In this document: in pieces, positions 51,595 through 64,000 of the stretch
Layout of the letters: every line of letters starts with the position of its first letter
How positions within the stretch are numbered: position 1 is the first letter of the stretch
NCBI GenBank assembly: GCA_030765055.1
Contig: CM060952.1
Span: 86,242,993-86,306,992 of the forward strand
Reading direction: 5' to 3'
From: Mantis religiosa
Lineage: Eukaryota > Arthropoda > Insecta > Mantodea > Mantidae
Length of the DNA stretch: 64,000 bases
Notes under the pieces: model-generated
Databases searched by the model: none
Told to the model about the DNA's origin: nothing
What the model saw: the letters and a program-made list of their open reading frames with translations, nothing else
Translations under genes and position numbers: made by a program

Positions 51595-51790
51595 TGATGG
51601 CTCAGGCAGTAGCATATATGACCTACATTTGGGACGTCGGAGGCTTGATTCCTGTGGCTGACCTTCTTGGCCAATGGATTTTTTGAGGATTTCCCTGTTC
51701 ACTAGCCAAATGCTGGGAAGGATAATTACATTCCCCTACTCCTCCATTTCACCTCACTTCTCATGCTACTTCACCTTTAATCTTGGATGG
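51595..51790 (+). repeat. tRNA-like SINE (second type)
   Basis: TGGCTCAGGCAGTAGCAT and GGCTTGATTCC resemble A and B boxes. A body with TTGAGGATTTCCCTG and a CTCCATTTCACCTC end follows; it resembles 17728-17860. Confidence 0.55.
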
Positions 51791-52650
51791 TTATTTAGTA
51801 TTCTAATGTTGGTGAGAGTTTCGGCATTCATGGCAGAGATTTACTCTCAAATCATACTGCTCCACAGTAATGAGGTCTCAGGGTTCGACCTCAGCATTTA
51901 ACATGAAATGATGAGTGAGCTTGATTACAGCATTATGTAAGTGTTGTATTTGGTCTACCATATTTCTTCTGCTAAATATAGTTTTCAGGTGAAAGCCACA
52001 TTCATCTTTATGGTAACATCAACAAATAAACAACTCGTTTTTAGCATTTCAACAACCTGATATAACATAAACTACTTCAAAGTGCACATGTTATGTTCTT
52101 TTTTTGTGCCTCAACAGCAACCTTTGTTTATAATGTTCAATAACTTTCAGAAACTTTATAAATACATTCCATAAAATGCCATTAACTAGTTTTTCACTAT
52201 TGTTTATTTTCCTGCATATATATCTTTTATATTTATTTGTTTAGTTATGAAGCTACATGCAATATCCAATGTAGATATACACCTACAACATTTTAAATAC
52301 CAATCTGGAGTTTTAAATGCACTTTTGTCAGGTATGAATTTTTCTACATTTTACTGTCTTTAAACAATCAATAATGTCTTCTTTCTCTACAATTTGTAAA
52401 ACTAAATATCTTTTCATATTTATCTTGTGTAGTTACTGACATGCTTCATTAAATATTCACCTGCTCTTTTTTCACATCCTAAGTAAAGTTTGTTCTCTTA
52501 TATGTAAATTTATTTTCACATTTTACTGTCTTCATTAATTTCAGTAGTTTACATAGAATTACATGAACCTTTCTTAAACAAAGCTGGAAAAAACATTGTA
52601 GTACCGGCAGCAAAATTTCCCATATGTATCTGTTTCAAGATCCCCATTTA
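51791..52650. other. Nothing recognised
   Basis: AT-rich, without gene or repeat signal. Confidence 0.4.
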
Positions 52651-52654
52651 TAGA

Positions 52655-52800
52655 GTGGGGTAGTTCAGATGGTAACATCTGTGGTTTACATTCAGGATGT
52701 CCTGAGTTCAAATCATGTGGGTCGATCAATCTGACTGGTTTTTTCTTTCATAGTTTCCTAAGTTGCCAAGATAAATACAAGTAAGATATTTAATACCATG
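52655..52800 (+). repeat. tRNA-like SINE fragment
   Basis: GGGGTAGTTCAGATGGTAAC and GAGTTCAAATCATG, in A-box and B-box positions. Confidence 0.55.
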
Positions 52801-52982
52801 GCCCAAAGTTCCACTTTAAATCTAAAAGAATAATGAAAATACATGGTGATGACAGGGTAAAGCAAATACCATTATGATTGATGTGTGTTTGGAGGAATTT
52901 AGTAACAGTGACGTCAAAATTAATATAAAAATTATTTGTGGTTGGTTTATTGACACTCGTCACTTACTTTTTCATATATTTA

Positions 52983-53025
52983 TGAGAGACTAGTTTCAAA
53001 GGCCCTGGCCTCCATTTTCAATCTC
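52983..53025 (-). ncRNA. Hammerhead-like core, PLE 5 left end
   Basis: Inverse copy of 54259-54300. Confidence 0.45.
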
Positions 53026-53149
53026 TTCCCAACTGGCAAATGTTGTTATCTGCTCTCTCTGGTGGTGGAACTATGAACTTTTTTGTCAAATTATCTGCTG
53101 GCGGGATTTCAAAGTTCATTACGCATTGAACAAAGTTCATATGCATTGA

Positions 53150-54266
53150 ACAAAACTTCTTTAGCTTTAATGGAAAACACTACAAGCAGAAATCAGGACT
53201 ATCAATGGGCAATCCACTTTCACCTTTTTTGGCTAACTTATTTATGAGTGCATTTGAAACACAAATTAAAAAGTCCTTCCCATTGATCTTCAAGGTTTGG
53301 TATAGATATGTTGACGACATCTTTGCAATTGTACCAAGTAAACATTTAGATGATGCATTAAAATTACTCAATCTGCAAGAAAGGACTATCAAATTCACAA
53401 TAGAAAAGGAAATCAATGGACAACTACCTTTCTTGGATCTAAATATCATCAGGAATGATACAAAAATAAAATTTGGAATTTACAGGAAGCCAACACATTC
53501 AGAAAATTATATAAAAAATAATAGCCACAACCCAATTACACATAAACATGCAATAATAAACAGCCTTACACACAGACTAGTCAACATACCCATGGAAAAA
53601 GAAGAATATTTCAAGGAACAAAAAGCAATAATACACATAGCAGAAGAAAACGGATACAACAAAAGTTTGGTGTTGAAGAAAATTAGAAAATCTAAACTAA
53701 AGAAAACCATTAAGGAAACAACCACATTTATTAAAGAAAAAGAAAGCAACAGCATATTCAGTTCATTCACATATCATCCAAAAACATTTAATAAATTTAA
53801 AAAGATATTCAAGGAACAAAATATCATCTTGGCACCTACTAATAGATACTCAATTTTAAAATTACTAAATTCAAAAACAAAAGATGAAATTCCTTCAGGT
53901 AACAAATCTGGAATATACCAAATAAATTGCAAGAATTGTGAAAAATGCTACATAGGTCAAACAAAAAGAAATTTAAAAACCAGAGTCAAAGAACACTTTA
54001 GAAACATCAGATTGAAACAAGAAGACAAGTCAGCAGTAGCATTTCATTTTTGGAATGAAAACCATGACATTGATCCAAATCCAAAATTATTAAAAGCAGT
54101 GATAAACCAAAATAGATTGACAACATGGGAGAACATATTCATCTGGAAAAATAAGGATCGCGTAATGAACTTTGAAATCCCGCCAGCAGATAATTTGACA
54201 AAAAAGTTCATAGTTCCACCACCAGAGAGAGCAGATAACAACATTTGCCAGTTGGGAAGAGATTGA
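53150..54266 (+). pseudogene. PLE 5 protein: RT palm to GIY-YIG, 5'-truncated
   Basis: An uninterrupted frame: FNGKHYKQKSGLSMGNPLSP, WYRYVDDIFAIVPS (catalytic YVDD), LPFLDLNIIRNDTKIKFGIY, LTHRLVNIPMEKEEYFKEQK, SSFTYHPKTFNKFKKIFKEQ, then GIYQINCKNCEKCYIGQTKR, TRVKEHFRNIRLKQEDKSAV and FHFWNENHDIDPNPK. It ends PPERADNNICQLGRD. YIG is preceded by Cys instead of Tyr. The RT fingers are absent because an inverted end is joined at about 53125, so it cannot be autonomous even though the frame is clean. The chosen region starts at the junction; an ATG lies at 53205. Confidence 0.9.
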
Positions 54267-54300
54267 AAATGGAGGCCAGGGCCTTTGAAACTAGTCTCTC
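54259..54300 (+). ncRNA. Hammerhead-like core, PLE 5 right end
   Basis: GAGA (helix I), TTGAAAA (core CUGANGA with C3 and G8 changed), helix II AGGC-CAGG-GCCT, GAAA, CTAGTC (ACTAGT self-complementary, C at cleavage), TCTC pairing with GAGA. Two core changes make activity doubtful; both arms share them. Confidence 0.5.
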
Positions 54301-54626
54301 ATAAATATATGAAAAAGTAAGTGACGAGTGTCAATAAACCAACCACAAATAATTTTTATACCATTATGATTATTGCAGAAGCTTTAGGAAAAAATGTAAA
54401 TGTTAAACTGCCAAATGATAATTGTCATTTATTAATTCCAGCCAAATTTAAAACAAAATTCAAAATATTCCATAGTAGTAGATGTTTATATAATTTAGAT
54501 GGTTGTATATAATTCCTCAATGTTATTATTTTGAATATTTTAATTATGTATTTATTACTCTTGTTTCTTTTCTTATTTTCTAAATACAAAGTTGACAATG
54601 TCAGAAATTTGTAAACAGATCTAATT

Positions 54627-54905
<279 letters not shown>

Positions 54906-55856
54906 TCATTATGATTATTGTTTACATTAAAAACAGTAGTAAGCCAGGTTCACTTAATAGTTTCATTCTGTAGTCTTGTGCTGAGCACTGCTGTTTGATC
55001 TCTGTCTCTGTGGTAGAGCCCTAATAAGCCTTCACTTCTGACTAGCTCATGTGCAGTATCACCAAAGCTCAATATGGTTCAGAGTCCACAGTAAAAGCTG
55101 TAGGTCCTCTATGTTCTATTTGACCATCACCATTATCATCCCTTCATTGGAGGTAATGACTCTGCCTCCTGGGCACCACCAGTTAGTAAATGGGTTCATA
55201 TATCACTTTGTAGAATAAGGTTTCCTCAGAAGTCCTAAACCATATTAGGAGACCAGCCAGTCAGCTTTAGAAAAAAAGGTACCACAAACATACAAAATCT
55301 AGGTAAAAATTTAAGTTTAAGTATAAAACCTGAGAAGGTGCCAGTTCTCGTTTTAATGCTCTTACTAAGTGGGCTACCGTATCAGTCTGGTTACACCATA
55401 CCACATACCTTTCTTACCTGTTCCCATACATCATGGGCTACTCTAAGGTTATGCTAATGAGAGCCTGATACCACAGCTCTGAGTAAAGGGTAATCCAAAA
55501 GGGATGGCACAAAGGTAATGCTAATATGTAATCTATTTAAGATGAATCAGTACTACTAATTATATTTACATTGTAAATGTTCACACATAGGAATTAAATT
55601 ATTATACAGTAATTAAAAACATTGAACTGACATACAAAAATGTGTTGTGTAGGAAGGATAGAACTTTTTAAGTTTCCTGTCTGTATGTGATCAGCTTAAG
55701 ATAAGATGCTTTATGGTCACATATACTTACAAATAGTGAGTAAAAACTCTGTAAACAGGTGATTCGTCAAGTGTACAAAATTTAAATTAACAATAATTAC
55801 AGAAAATAACAATAACACTAATAATATAAGTACAAAATTTTACATATATGATATAG
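54906..55856. other. Nothing recognised
   Basis: No gene or repeat that I can support. Confidence 0.4.
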
Positions 55857-56100
55857 TGCCTGCCTCGGTAGCGTAGATGGTAGCATGTCTGCCTCACATT
55901 CAAGAGGTCCCGAGTTCAAATCTCGGTCAGGGTGAGCTACCTAGATAAGTTTTTGCCGGGGTTTTCCCTTATCCTTCAAGATGAATGTCGGGTAACTCTA
56001 AGCTCAATGGACCCTGGACTCATTTGAGCATCATTTCATCCAATTCATTCACCGTCCGATATAACTTAACGTTGGGGCGGGCGTAAATGAAAAAAAAATG
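55857..56100 (+). repeat. SINE family B, copy 2
   Basis: GTGCCTGCCTCGGTAGCGTA, GAGTTCAAATCTCGGTCAGG, GGGGTTTTCCCTTATCC, TTCACCGTCCGATATAACTT, ending in an A-rich tail. Cleanest copy. Confidence 0.9.
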
Positions 56101-57174
56101 TGATATAGTATATACAAGTATTGTTATAATTATGGCAATGCGCTTGGAATAATATTGTCAGTTTTTATTAGAATTTAAATAATTACAAATGACAAAAATT
56201 TTATTATAATTCAATTTTATCATTCATATATTGAGTAATCAAGTAATACCCTTTGTCCATTAGTAGGCTTTTTATTGCTTTATTAAAGCATTTGATGTTT
56301 TTCATTTCGTGGATTCTTTCAGCTAGTTTATTATATACTTTATTCCTATATATTGTGGGCTTTTCTCATACACTGCTAATCTGTGCATGGGTGGTTTCAG
56401 ACTATTTTTATTTCTTGTTCCATGATTATGTTGCATTTGTGAATTATAAATTGTATCAAAATTTGAGTGGATGTATTTATTTATTTTATACAGGTAGTGG
56501 GACGGTAAAGTTAATATCTTCAGGTTTTTGAACAGGTTTCTGCATGAATCTTCTGGTCTTGATTTGATTTGATTTATCGATTCATCCATTAAAGCATGTA
56601 CATGTTATAGGACACGTCAAATTAAAAACTAAGTACAATATTTATAATTAAGGTAGCTAACTAAATTGATTTTAATTAATTGATTGAGTCATTATGTAAT
56701 TTTTTTACTTCTAAAGATCGTTTTCCATCCAGTATAGTTCCACCATAGCATGTCATCAAAGTAATTAGTAGGTAATTAATATTATTGAAGATCTACTCAT
56801 AGCTGGATATGTTAACACAGCAGCTTTTGCTTCAACTAGAGAAAGATCTTCATAATCCACTCTTTTAACTGCTTGATACTCTTCCACATTTTCATCAAGA
56901 CACCCAGAATTTCTTAAAACCATTACATCTGCAAAATGGATTGGTCGTGCTAAAAATCATGATTTACCAGCTCCCCTATGGCCTACAAAATTATATGTTT
57001 AATGCCCTACAAGTTTTGATTTAAAAATAAAGCAGTTTGTAAACAGCATATCTCAATCATGAAAAGTTGAATGAACATTATAACACATTGGTATGATTTA
57101 GACTTATCAGTAGGTTCGTCCTGGGCATTTAGATAGATAAATAGAGATAAGTAGACAAGGTAACACTCTCATCC
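56101..57174. other. Nothing firmly recognised
   Basis: A weak minus-strand match to a LINE tail (88-codon frame at 56323-56589 with HNHGTRNKNSLKPPMHRL) is possible. Otherwise plain. Confidence 0.35.
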
Positions 57175-57175
57175 A

Positions 57176-57402
57176 GCCCGCCTCATTAGCGTAGATGGTA
57201 GCATGTCTGCCTCACGTTCAAGAGGTCCTGAGTTCAAATCTTGGTCAGGGTGAGTTACCTGGATAAGGTTTTTTTCCAGGGTTTACCCTTATCCTTAAAG
57301 ACAAATGTCAGGTAGCTCTAAGCCCCATGGACCCCGGACTCATTTGAGCATCATTTCACAAATTTCATTCATTGTCCGATATGACTTAACATTGGAGGAC
57401 GG

Positions 57403-57434
<32 letters not shown>
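57176..57434 (+). repeat. SINE family B, copy 3, with poly-A tail
   Basis: Full-length copy (GCCCGCCTCATTAGCGTAGA start, GAGTTCAAATCTTGG) ending in about 34 A at 57401-57434. The tail indicates retroposition and relative youth. Confidence 0.9.
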
Positions 57435-57437
<3 letters not shown>

Positions 57438-57929
57438 CTCGTGCCATGCAAATACCAGAAGTGTTATCAACAGGTAACCAAAATCTACTAAATGTATCCT
57501 CTCTCTGCATCTCCAGAACATTCTAAAAGCTGCACAAGTTAGTGTCTCAGGAGTGAGTGTATTTCTGGTACAAAATAAAGTGTATTGTAACAGTATGTAA
57601 TAATAAAGCATCCATCATTCCAGTGAGGTTGTGATGTTACTTATTACGTATAGTGAGTTAGTGGGTGCTGCTGCAAAAGTTCAGGAAGGCTTTGAGTTTT
57701 CACTCCTTAGTGACAGAAGTGGATAGAAAAGGAGGCAATTTCATGTTCGATACCTATGTAACTAAGAAAAGTGAAGTAACAGAACAAAAATAAATAAACT
57801 GAACAAATGACAATGTAAGTGTTTATAAACACTGCTGGAGATATATAGAGATTACTCAAATTTACAGTTTATGTCAAATAACAATTATTTTCCACACATA
57901 CATTTAGCATGAAAGATAGAATCACACTA

Positions 57930-58125
57930 AAAAATTCAATGCCCTAGTAAAGTTTTGATTCCTGGATCTTCAGTTACCATAGAGCTGCTCTAACCAGCAG
58001 TGCTACCAAAGTAATATACCATTCAACATTAAATTCCCAAGTGACTTACATTTTCCCGGGTAAACCAAAGGCATACTCAAGTTCATTTTAAGATAGCATA
58101 CCCAATGGTGACTTACAATATAATA
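57930..58125 (-). repeat. Diverged copy of the 315-bp tRNA-like repeat
   Basis: AAAAATTCAATGCC, ACATTAAATTCCCAAGTGAC, TTTTCCCGGGTAAACC, GGTGACTTACAAT, in the same order as 46150-46350. Confidence 0.7.
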
Positions 58126-58330
58126 AGTAGCCTACCTACATAGTGTAGAGGTAGCATATCTGCCTCACAGGTCTCAAAGCTTCGTCAAGGTGAGTTTACT
58201 CAGATAAGGTTTTTTACCTTTGTTTTTCCTTATCCTGGAAAGATGGACATTCGATAACTCTAAGCCATTTAGATCCCAGGCTCCTAAGAGCACCATTTCA
58301 TCCATAATTCATTATCTTATATAATCCAAC
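58126..58330 (+). repeat. SINE family B, copy 4, diverged
   Basis: GCCTACCTACATAGTGTAGA, GGTAGCATATCTGCCTCAC, TTTTTCCTTATCCTGG. The B box is largely deleted. Confidence 0.7.
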
Positions 58331-59695
58331 CAGTTAAAAGATGTTAAAACTTTATATATATAGTTGTGCTTTATGTAAAATTGGGCTTTTGTAAAATTTG
58401 TAGTCAAATTTCCATATCAAACTTTTGAATGGAATGCATTATTCCTTCTACCTAATATAGATATGTGAAAGAGAAAGCATTAAACAAACCCTTTTACACC
58501 ATCACTTTCAAATAACTATGTATTACAAATACTTTTACATATGGGTTTTAGCTTTCAACCATTTAAGGGTTAATTTTATAACTGAACTTATTCATTTATA
58601 TCAGTATAAATCAACGGTTGGAAGAAGAATCAGCTTTTAAAATTAAAATAATGGACAATAATTGAACCGTGAATCTTTGGCATTATGTGCTGATTCTCTC
58701 TCTTTGTTAAACTGCTTGTCTAATTTCAGTACTAAAATTAGCTTTCAAAATTGGAAATATTACATTTCATTTGTAATTAAAGCAACGAAAATATTTTAAT
58801 GTCCTATGTTGCAGCACTATGTGCTAGAATGGTTTCTCAGAATGCACCTGGTTCAATCCCAACAATTGGGTTGCAGAGTACAGAATCTGTGTCCACTCAG
58901 CATCATGAGGAAAATGAAAAGCTGCAACAGATGGCAGTCCCGGCCTGTTAAGCCACCTTACTGACTGGGAGATGTATGATTCCGATGACATTACATCCCC
59001 ATATTGGTTGATTCGTTACGTGCCTCTGCCATGTGTAAGTGTACATAAGGATGGTAATTGGATTGGCAGGCTATAGTGCCATAGTGGGAGGAAACATTAT
59101 AAGTTTTGCTTGTATTTTAAATGCAGTGAAAGAAGGCACACTATACAACATTGTACAACATTTCTTTGGTTTGCTTTAACACTGATGTAAAATATGATAC
59201 CATATCTACTTTTTGGGAATAAATAAATGAGCAAGCATCTCGTGTTGAGATGCACTTCTTCAGCAACTGCTGCCACCAGAAGCTAGACAGAGTTAACAAC
59301 AAACAACAACATTTTTAACATCAACAAGAAGCCACAACCATTTTGCATTACCACAGCCGACCATTCTCATAGAGAAAATAGGAAAGGAAAATATCTGTCA
59401 GTAAGAAATGAGAAGGTATTATTGCACTGAGAGAAGATTGTTCTGGCGAAGTTGGTGATGAACAGTAAGACTGATCCATTTCACATACACATCCTTTCAT
59501 CTGGGAGTTCTGTAACAAAAAAATCCAATGTTCTCACTATACATCTTATTATGAAAGTAACACATACCCATAATAAATCCACAACTAACACTTTTTTAGT
59601 AATTTTCAATTTTGGATGTATAATTGATGCTAACAAATATGAAGTAAGAATCAGTCAATATCAATAAATGCTGGAAGTTGAGGACAGTATTGTTG
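58331..59695. other. Nothing recognised
   Basis: No coding motif. Short frames only. Confidence 0.4.
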
Positions 59696-59699
59696 GAAT

Positions 59700-60322
59700 C
59701 ATATTAAAACAGAAAATGAGTTAATTCCTGAGACATGTTTCAGAGACTGTGTGTGCTCCCCTCTATTCTCTGTTACTCAAATGGCTATGGAATCTTTCAG
59801 GTGTAAAAGTCCTTAGCATGACTTCCATCAAAAGGGAAGTAATACCAATGGTCCTTGTCATAGAAATACGGTACATGAAAGAACCTCAAGCCTAAAGCAA
59901 GGCCTCTGAGCAAAATTAAGCAATTTTTAATGTCCAATATAGAATGGGAAGCTGAGAACCACTGCAGTTAAAGAGTGCCCATAAATCAATCAATCAACAA
60001 ACAAACAAATAAATAGAGTTTAGTTTCCACCATTATTAACCAGACATAGATGGACTTATTTGTTGGAATTGGTCCTTCTGTAGACTGCTTTGCTGCTGAT
60101 TCTATGAAATTGTACAGGGATCACTTTTTATATCCACAGAACAACCCATTGTACAAATTCTTAGAACACCACAGAGCAGTCTATGGAACCAATTCCAACA
60201 TATAAGTTCAGTCATTGTCTAGTTGATAATGGAGGAAACTAGTCTCTGAAACATTTTCCTGGAAATTTAAATGTGAGTGTTGTTTAGTTTTATTAATAAA
60301 CCAATTTTCTGTTTTAAAAAAA
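59700..60322. repeat. Nested inverted-repeat element
   Basis: Inner arms: TTAGTTTCCACCATTATTAA (60018) against a diverged complement at about 60215-60240, and TGTTGGAATTGGT (60061) against ACCAATTCCAACA (60189). Outer parts AAAACAGAAAAT (59706) and ATTTTCTGTTTT (60305) pair. On the minus strand near 59740 GAAACATGTC resembles the 3' half of a hammerhead, but I cannot find the 5' half. Confidence 0.55.
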
Positions 60323-60365
60323 TAAGAGCCACAAAGCTCAGAAATTGCCCTTTTTCATTTATGTA

Positions 60366-61238
60366 CAGTGTGGTCCGGAAGTAGGTGTACCCCCATTTAT
60401 TTTAAACATTATGGGTTGAATATTTGCTATACACTGTTACTTCAAGTCAATTTACATGTCTTAAGAGTCATAAACATCAGTATGAGCAGCATCCATATTG
60501 TAAAACAGCTGAAATCTGTGCCATATTCTCACAGATGTTTTGCACAGATACTTCAGAGTCACAACGGTGAAGCTATGATGGTCCATAGCTGCTCGTAATT
60601 CCTGCATTGCATGTTACAAGTGCTTTGTACTTGTTCCTTTATGAAACCCTAGAGATCATTGCCTTATGCTGACAGACCAGGACTTCTTGGAGGCCAGGCA
60701 AAGGGAGCTGGTGAAGTTGCAGAACCTCTTCCAATCCACCAAACAGAAAAGGTGTTATTCAGGTAATAGTGTATGTGAATCATGAAGTGCAGTAGTGCTT
60801 CTTCATCCTGCTGTAACACAATGGTGTCTTCGATAAAATTTTATTGTAGTTGTGGCACCAACCACTCAAGCATCTCCTGATAAGAATGTCCATTAACATT
60901 ACCTTCGAAGAGGAAAGGCCCAAAAATGTATGTTGCACTCAATTCAGCCCACATCATTACATGTGATGCTTTTTTTTTTCCACTCTTCTTAAAACCATGG
61001 GTTTTCCTTATACTACATGACAACATTCCGAGAAGCATGCACCTTCGCCCTCGTGACTCCAAAGTATCCCGCAAAACATCTGCGACAACATGGCGCAGAC
61101 TGTGCCATGACATGGATGGTGTTCATACTTTGTTTATGACTCTTAAATCTTCAAGATAACTATGTGTAACAAAGATTCAGTCAATACCTACCATAATGTC
61201 AAAAAAAGGGGGGTTACGCCCACTTCCAGACCACTCTG
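60366..61238 (-). mobile_element. Tc1/mariner-type element, decayed
   Basis: CAGTGTGGTCCGGAAGTAGG at the left and, read inward from the right, CAGAGTGGTCTGGAAGTGGG, with TA on both sides (60364-60365, 61239-61240). The minus strand encodes ASHVMMWAELSATYIFGPFL, FEGNVNGHSYQEMLEWLVPQ and IVLQQDEEALLHF. At 873 bp it is shorter than an intact element, so the N-terminal part is deleted. Confidence 0.85.
60841..61113 (-). pseudogene. Tc1/mariner transposase fragment
   Basis: 90 codons covering the middle of the catalytic domain (VMMWAELSATYIFGPFLFEG). The first catalytic Asp block is upstream and missing. The second is altered (LQQDEEA where QQDGA is usual). Confidence 0.75.
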
Positions 61239-61240
61239 TA

Positions 61241-64000
61241 TATGAGCATTACCTTCTTGAAAGAATGACTAAATCAATTACTGCAAAACTTGGTATATAC
61301 TGTGGATACTACTTAGGTCATATTAATTATCTTATCCCAAACATAATACAGCGAAATCTGCCTTAATCAGGCTTGAATATTATCTATTTTAGAAAAAAAG
61401 CTTCAATACCTGTTAAAATAAAGTATATTATGTAAAGTTTTCCTGATTAAAGAGAAACTGGTCATTGTGGAAAGAGAAACCATCTACAAATGTTAGAAAC
61501 ACGTTTGCCTTGGGATATGCTGTGCTTATAAGAAAATTTCAAATGATACAAAGTTTGTGGAACTAGTCTCAACTCAATTCTTTGAAATGCTCATCAGTTT
61601 CCTTGAAAGATAAGTGAAGTTTTGTTACAAATAATTATACTTTATGTAAAACTTCAAATGTTTTATGTATTTTGAGATATACTGAACTTTTGAAGAAACT
61701 TCAAATGTATGCCATTAGGCTAAATAAGACTTCTTTGTAAATGTACTTACCTGAGCATAGACCATATTAAGGACATAAAAAATTGTTTACAATTGCAAAT
61801 GTGTGTATTGTCTATTGCTTGAAACAATGTACAGTGAGACAGCTCGTGGATTTTGTGCTGACTGATTTCATTTAAAGTGAAAGGATAAAGTGAAAATGAC
61901 TCAAAAAGGAGAAGTAGAAGCGTGCTGTGAAAAACTTAATACTACAGTTCATATATGGCAATTGAAAATGTATGAAAGCATAAAAAATGAAGCCTAATGA
62001 GTGAACAGATTGTAGGTACCCAGCATTAGTGCATTTTAATAAAATGTGTATATTGATACCAATGCATGATGCTTGCAGTTAGAAAAAAAAAGAACCATGG
62101 AAATCTGAATAATTTGAAAACTTTATTTTAAACAATTGCATCATATCATTTCTGTTTGAAACAAGTTTCACCTGTATCTGATAAATTTTATTTAAAACAT
62201 TTCTAGAAGATGAATATTTAAGAAGTCACAACAAACTTTTATCATCATTTGTGTATTAAAACAATTAGCACCAGAACCATTACAGTTTCTATCACCTAAT
62301 GGCATAAGGAACAGGCAAGTACAAGTTGGTGTATTGTTAAAACTACTTACATTTTAGTTTTTATTAAAACTTGTCCTAGAATAAATTTTACCATAGGTTT
62401 TATGTAAATTGTACAGGATGAAAGAGGGGCCCTTAGGTTAATGAAGGGGGAGGTAGGTGTGTGGGTTTGGGGAATGAAGGGGGGGAGAGACCAGGTGAAA
62501 GTAAAAGGAAATGAATAGGAGATGTAGCGAGAATAAAAGAGAGGGGAAGAGAGAAACATTGCAAAAGTGTGAGGGACAGATTCAGATAAGAATTTTCACA
62601 TTTAATACAATAAAATAGCTACTTAGTAACATTTATTTTAAGGTTATAAAAAAGATACTCTATTTCTCAAAATGTGGTCCTGAAATTTAGCTTTTACCTA
62701 AGAATACTGCAACATATGATGCCCATTTTGTAAGTAATGGTAACCATATTTTATCTTTTGAATATATGAAAGATTAGTACATCCATCATAATTAAAAGCA
62801 CAAAAAGGTTAAACAATCTTTGTTACATGGAATTTACCAAGTATGCTAATAAAGCATTAAACTTACTGAAATATTAATATGTCAAAGAAAGATCTATTAT
62901 AATCACATCAATGAAAGTACCTATGTTTTATGTCAATGTATCTAAATTTGTATGTCGGAGCATGGAGTACTAGTTCAACTCAAGATTATATTAAACCTTT
63001 CCTTGTTCATTTTTAGTTATGTTAGCTGTTGATCCGAACAATCATGACAGTACCTACTTATATATATTTGGAGTTAGCTTTTTAATACCATGTCATTTAA
63101 ACTTTAATGAAGGAGTAGTTTTGGAAGCATTGCTTCTATTTTAAACCTCAGAGATTCACAAAATTAGTTCCTCAAATATTAAGTGCAAATGACATAGTGT
63201 TAAAAAGGACTCTACAAATACAAAAGTATAATTTGGATTTTGCAGACTCTAATTTAATCTAAACATAGTGATGGTGAGATTCAGCATTAATTGTAATCAC
63301 TTATATGAGCCCTGATGATCAGGTTCTACAGTTGCTGCTATTGTTCAGATGAAGAGAAAACACAGCAACTTAATGACTGCAATAATGACTGTGGCATCAG
63401 CCTGCAGGAGTCATAGCAACAATCCCTTTGTATGCTTGTAATTTTTAAAGTTAGCAACTGTATGAACAAAGGTTTTTGAAACATGCATTTATTGTGTAAC
63501 ATATCAAAGATACTTTTTTGGGAGATCGTTCAAATGAATGCACTCATTTTTGTCAATTTTTGTCTTTATTTGAACACTTCTTTTTCATTTTTAGGTTTAA
63601 CTTTTTCGTTTTCCTAAACTTATTAATCAAATATTTGACAATATCTATATTTGGAACTGGAGCGCCAAGAAATATCTCCTGAAATTGTCTTAAACCTTTC
63701 TAGATAATTTGGCTTTACATATGTATTGCATATAAAAACTGTGTGTTCAGTGGTCTAATAATTTGAGACAAGAACAGCAACAATAAGAATACTCTAAACT
63801 AATTCACACACAAGAAAAATATTTGAATAAGCTTTCACTTTAAAGATGCACAATGAACAAGCTTAGTGTTTACAGCTTGATCAGAAGGCAGCAACTGATA
63901 ACTGAGATTTACAAGAGATAAAGCATCAGTCAACATTAGTGAGCTAGTGGAACATACTAAATTACAGTGCAAGCAAACCATGCAATCATGGCTGGGCCAC
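61241..64000. other. No gene; one short element-D tail
   Basis: AT-rich DNA with short frames only. At 62960-62996 GGAGTACTAGTTCAACTCAA and ATTATATTAA match the right end of palindromic element D (41575-41611), so this is probably a tail-only insertion. A purine-rich stretch lies at about 62420-62570. Confidence 0.45.

Larger units (their letters stand above)
52867..54371 (+). mobile_element. PLE 5 with inverted ends and 13-bp target duplication
   Basis: TACCATTATGATT at 52867-52879 and 54359-54371 flanks 1479 bp. The first about 200 bp (52925-53122) are an inverted copy of the last 200 bp (54163-54358). The protein is read on the plus strand from about 53150. Best-preserved PLE in the window. 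Confidence 0.93.

Noticed and set aside
59700..60322. Hammerhead ribozyme in the nested inverted repeat
   Set aside because: Only the 3' half (GAAACATGTC) is seen; no CUGANGA partner at the right distance.

Overview
This looks like animal nuclear DNA, most likely from an insect with a large, AT-rich genome. A cockroach or termite type is my inference from the short tRNA-like repeats and the mix of transposons, not something the sequence proves. One host gene spans most of the window: a RecQ-like helicase of the RECQL4 family on the minus strand. Ten exons are resolved between 49518 (start codon) and 10622. They have canonical GT/AG borders and join in frame into about 1192 residues: an N-terminal Sld2-like segment, a long acidic/basic linker, a CCHC zinc knuckle, and a complete RecQ helicase core. 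The C-terminal exons were not found and should lie further left, probably outside the window. A perfect E2F-type site lies about 100 bases upstream of the start codon.

Almost everything else is transposable elements, many inside the helicase introns. At 1-9563: a decayed hAT-like transposase; a Penelope-like element (PLE) fragment; a gag remnant; and a gypsy-type LTR element (4636-9563) with two 240-bp LTRs. The gypsy element has lost most of its pol gene and is interrupted by an intact DDE transposon (6073-8179) whose catalytic spacing is DD82E. Introns 9 to 6 (10782-31233): a PLE fragment, a LINE RNase H fragment, two mariner-type relics and two PLEs with inverted arms. One mariner hosts both a PLE and a 2.3-kb inverted array of 315-bp tRNA-like repeats, each flanked by its own target duplication. 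Intron 5 (31534-40300): an R1-like LINE broken by another DDE element, plus two non-coding hammerhead-bearing insertions. Introns 4 to 1 (40574-49407): a LINE 3' fragment, a piggyBac relic and a 49-bp PLE tail. Right of 49.5 kb: no host gene seen; one well-preserved PLE (52880-54358), SINEs, a triplet-repeat tract and a Tc1/mariner relic (60366-61238).

The most interesting pattern is that PLEs and several short non-coding insertions share hammerhead-ribozyme-like cores. Nearly all have a self-complementary helix III, as expected for ribozymes that work as dimers. The insertions have inverted arms and 11-14 bp target duplications. PLE hammerheads are known in general; the family of short palindromic non-coding insertions here deserves a second look.
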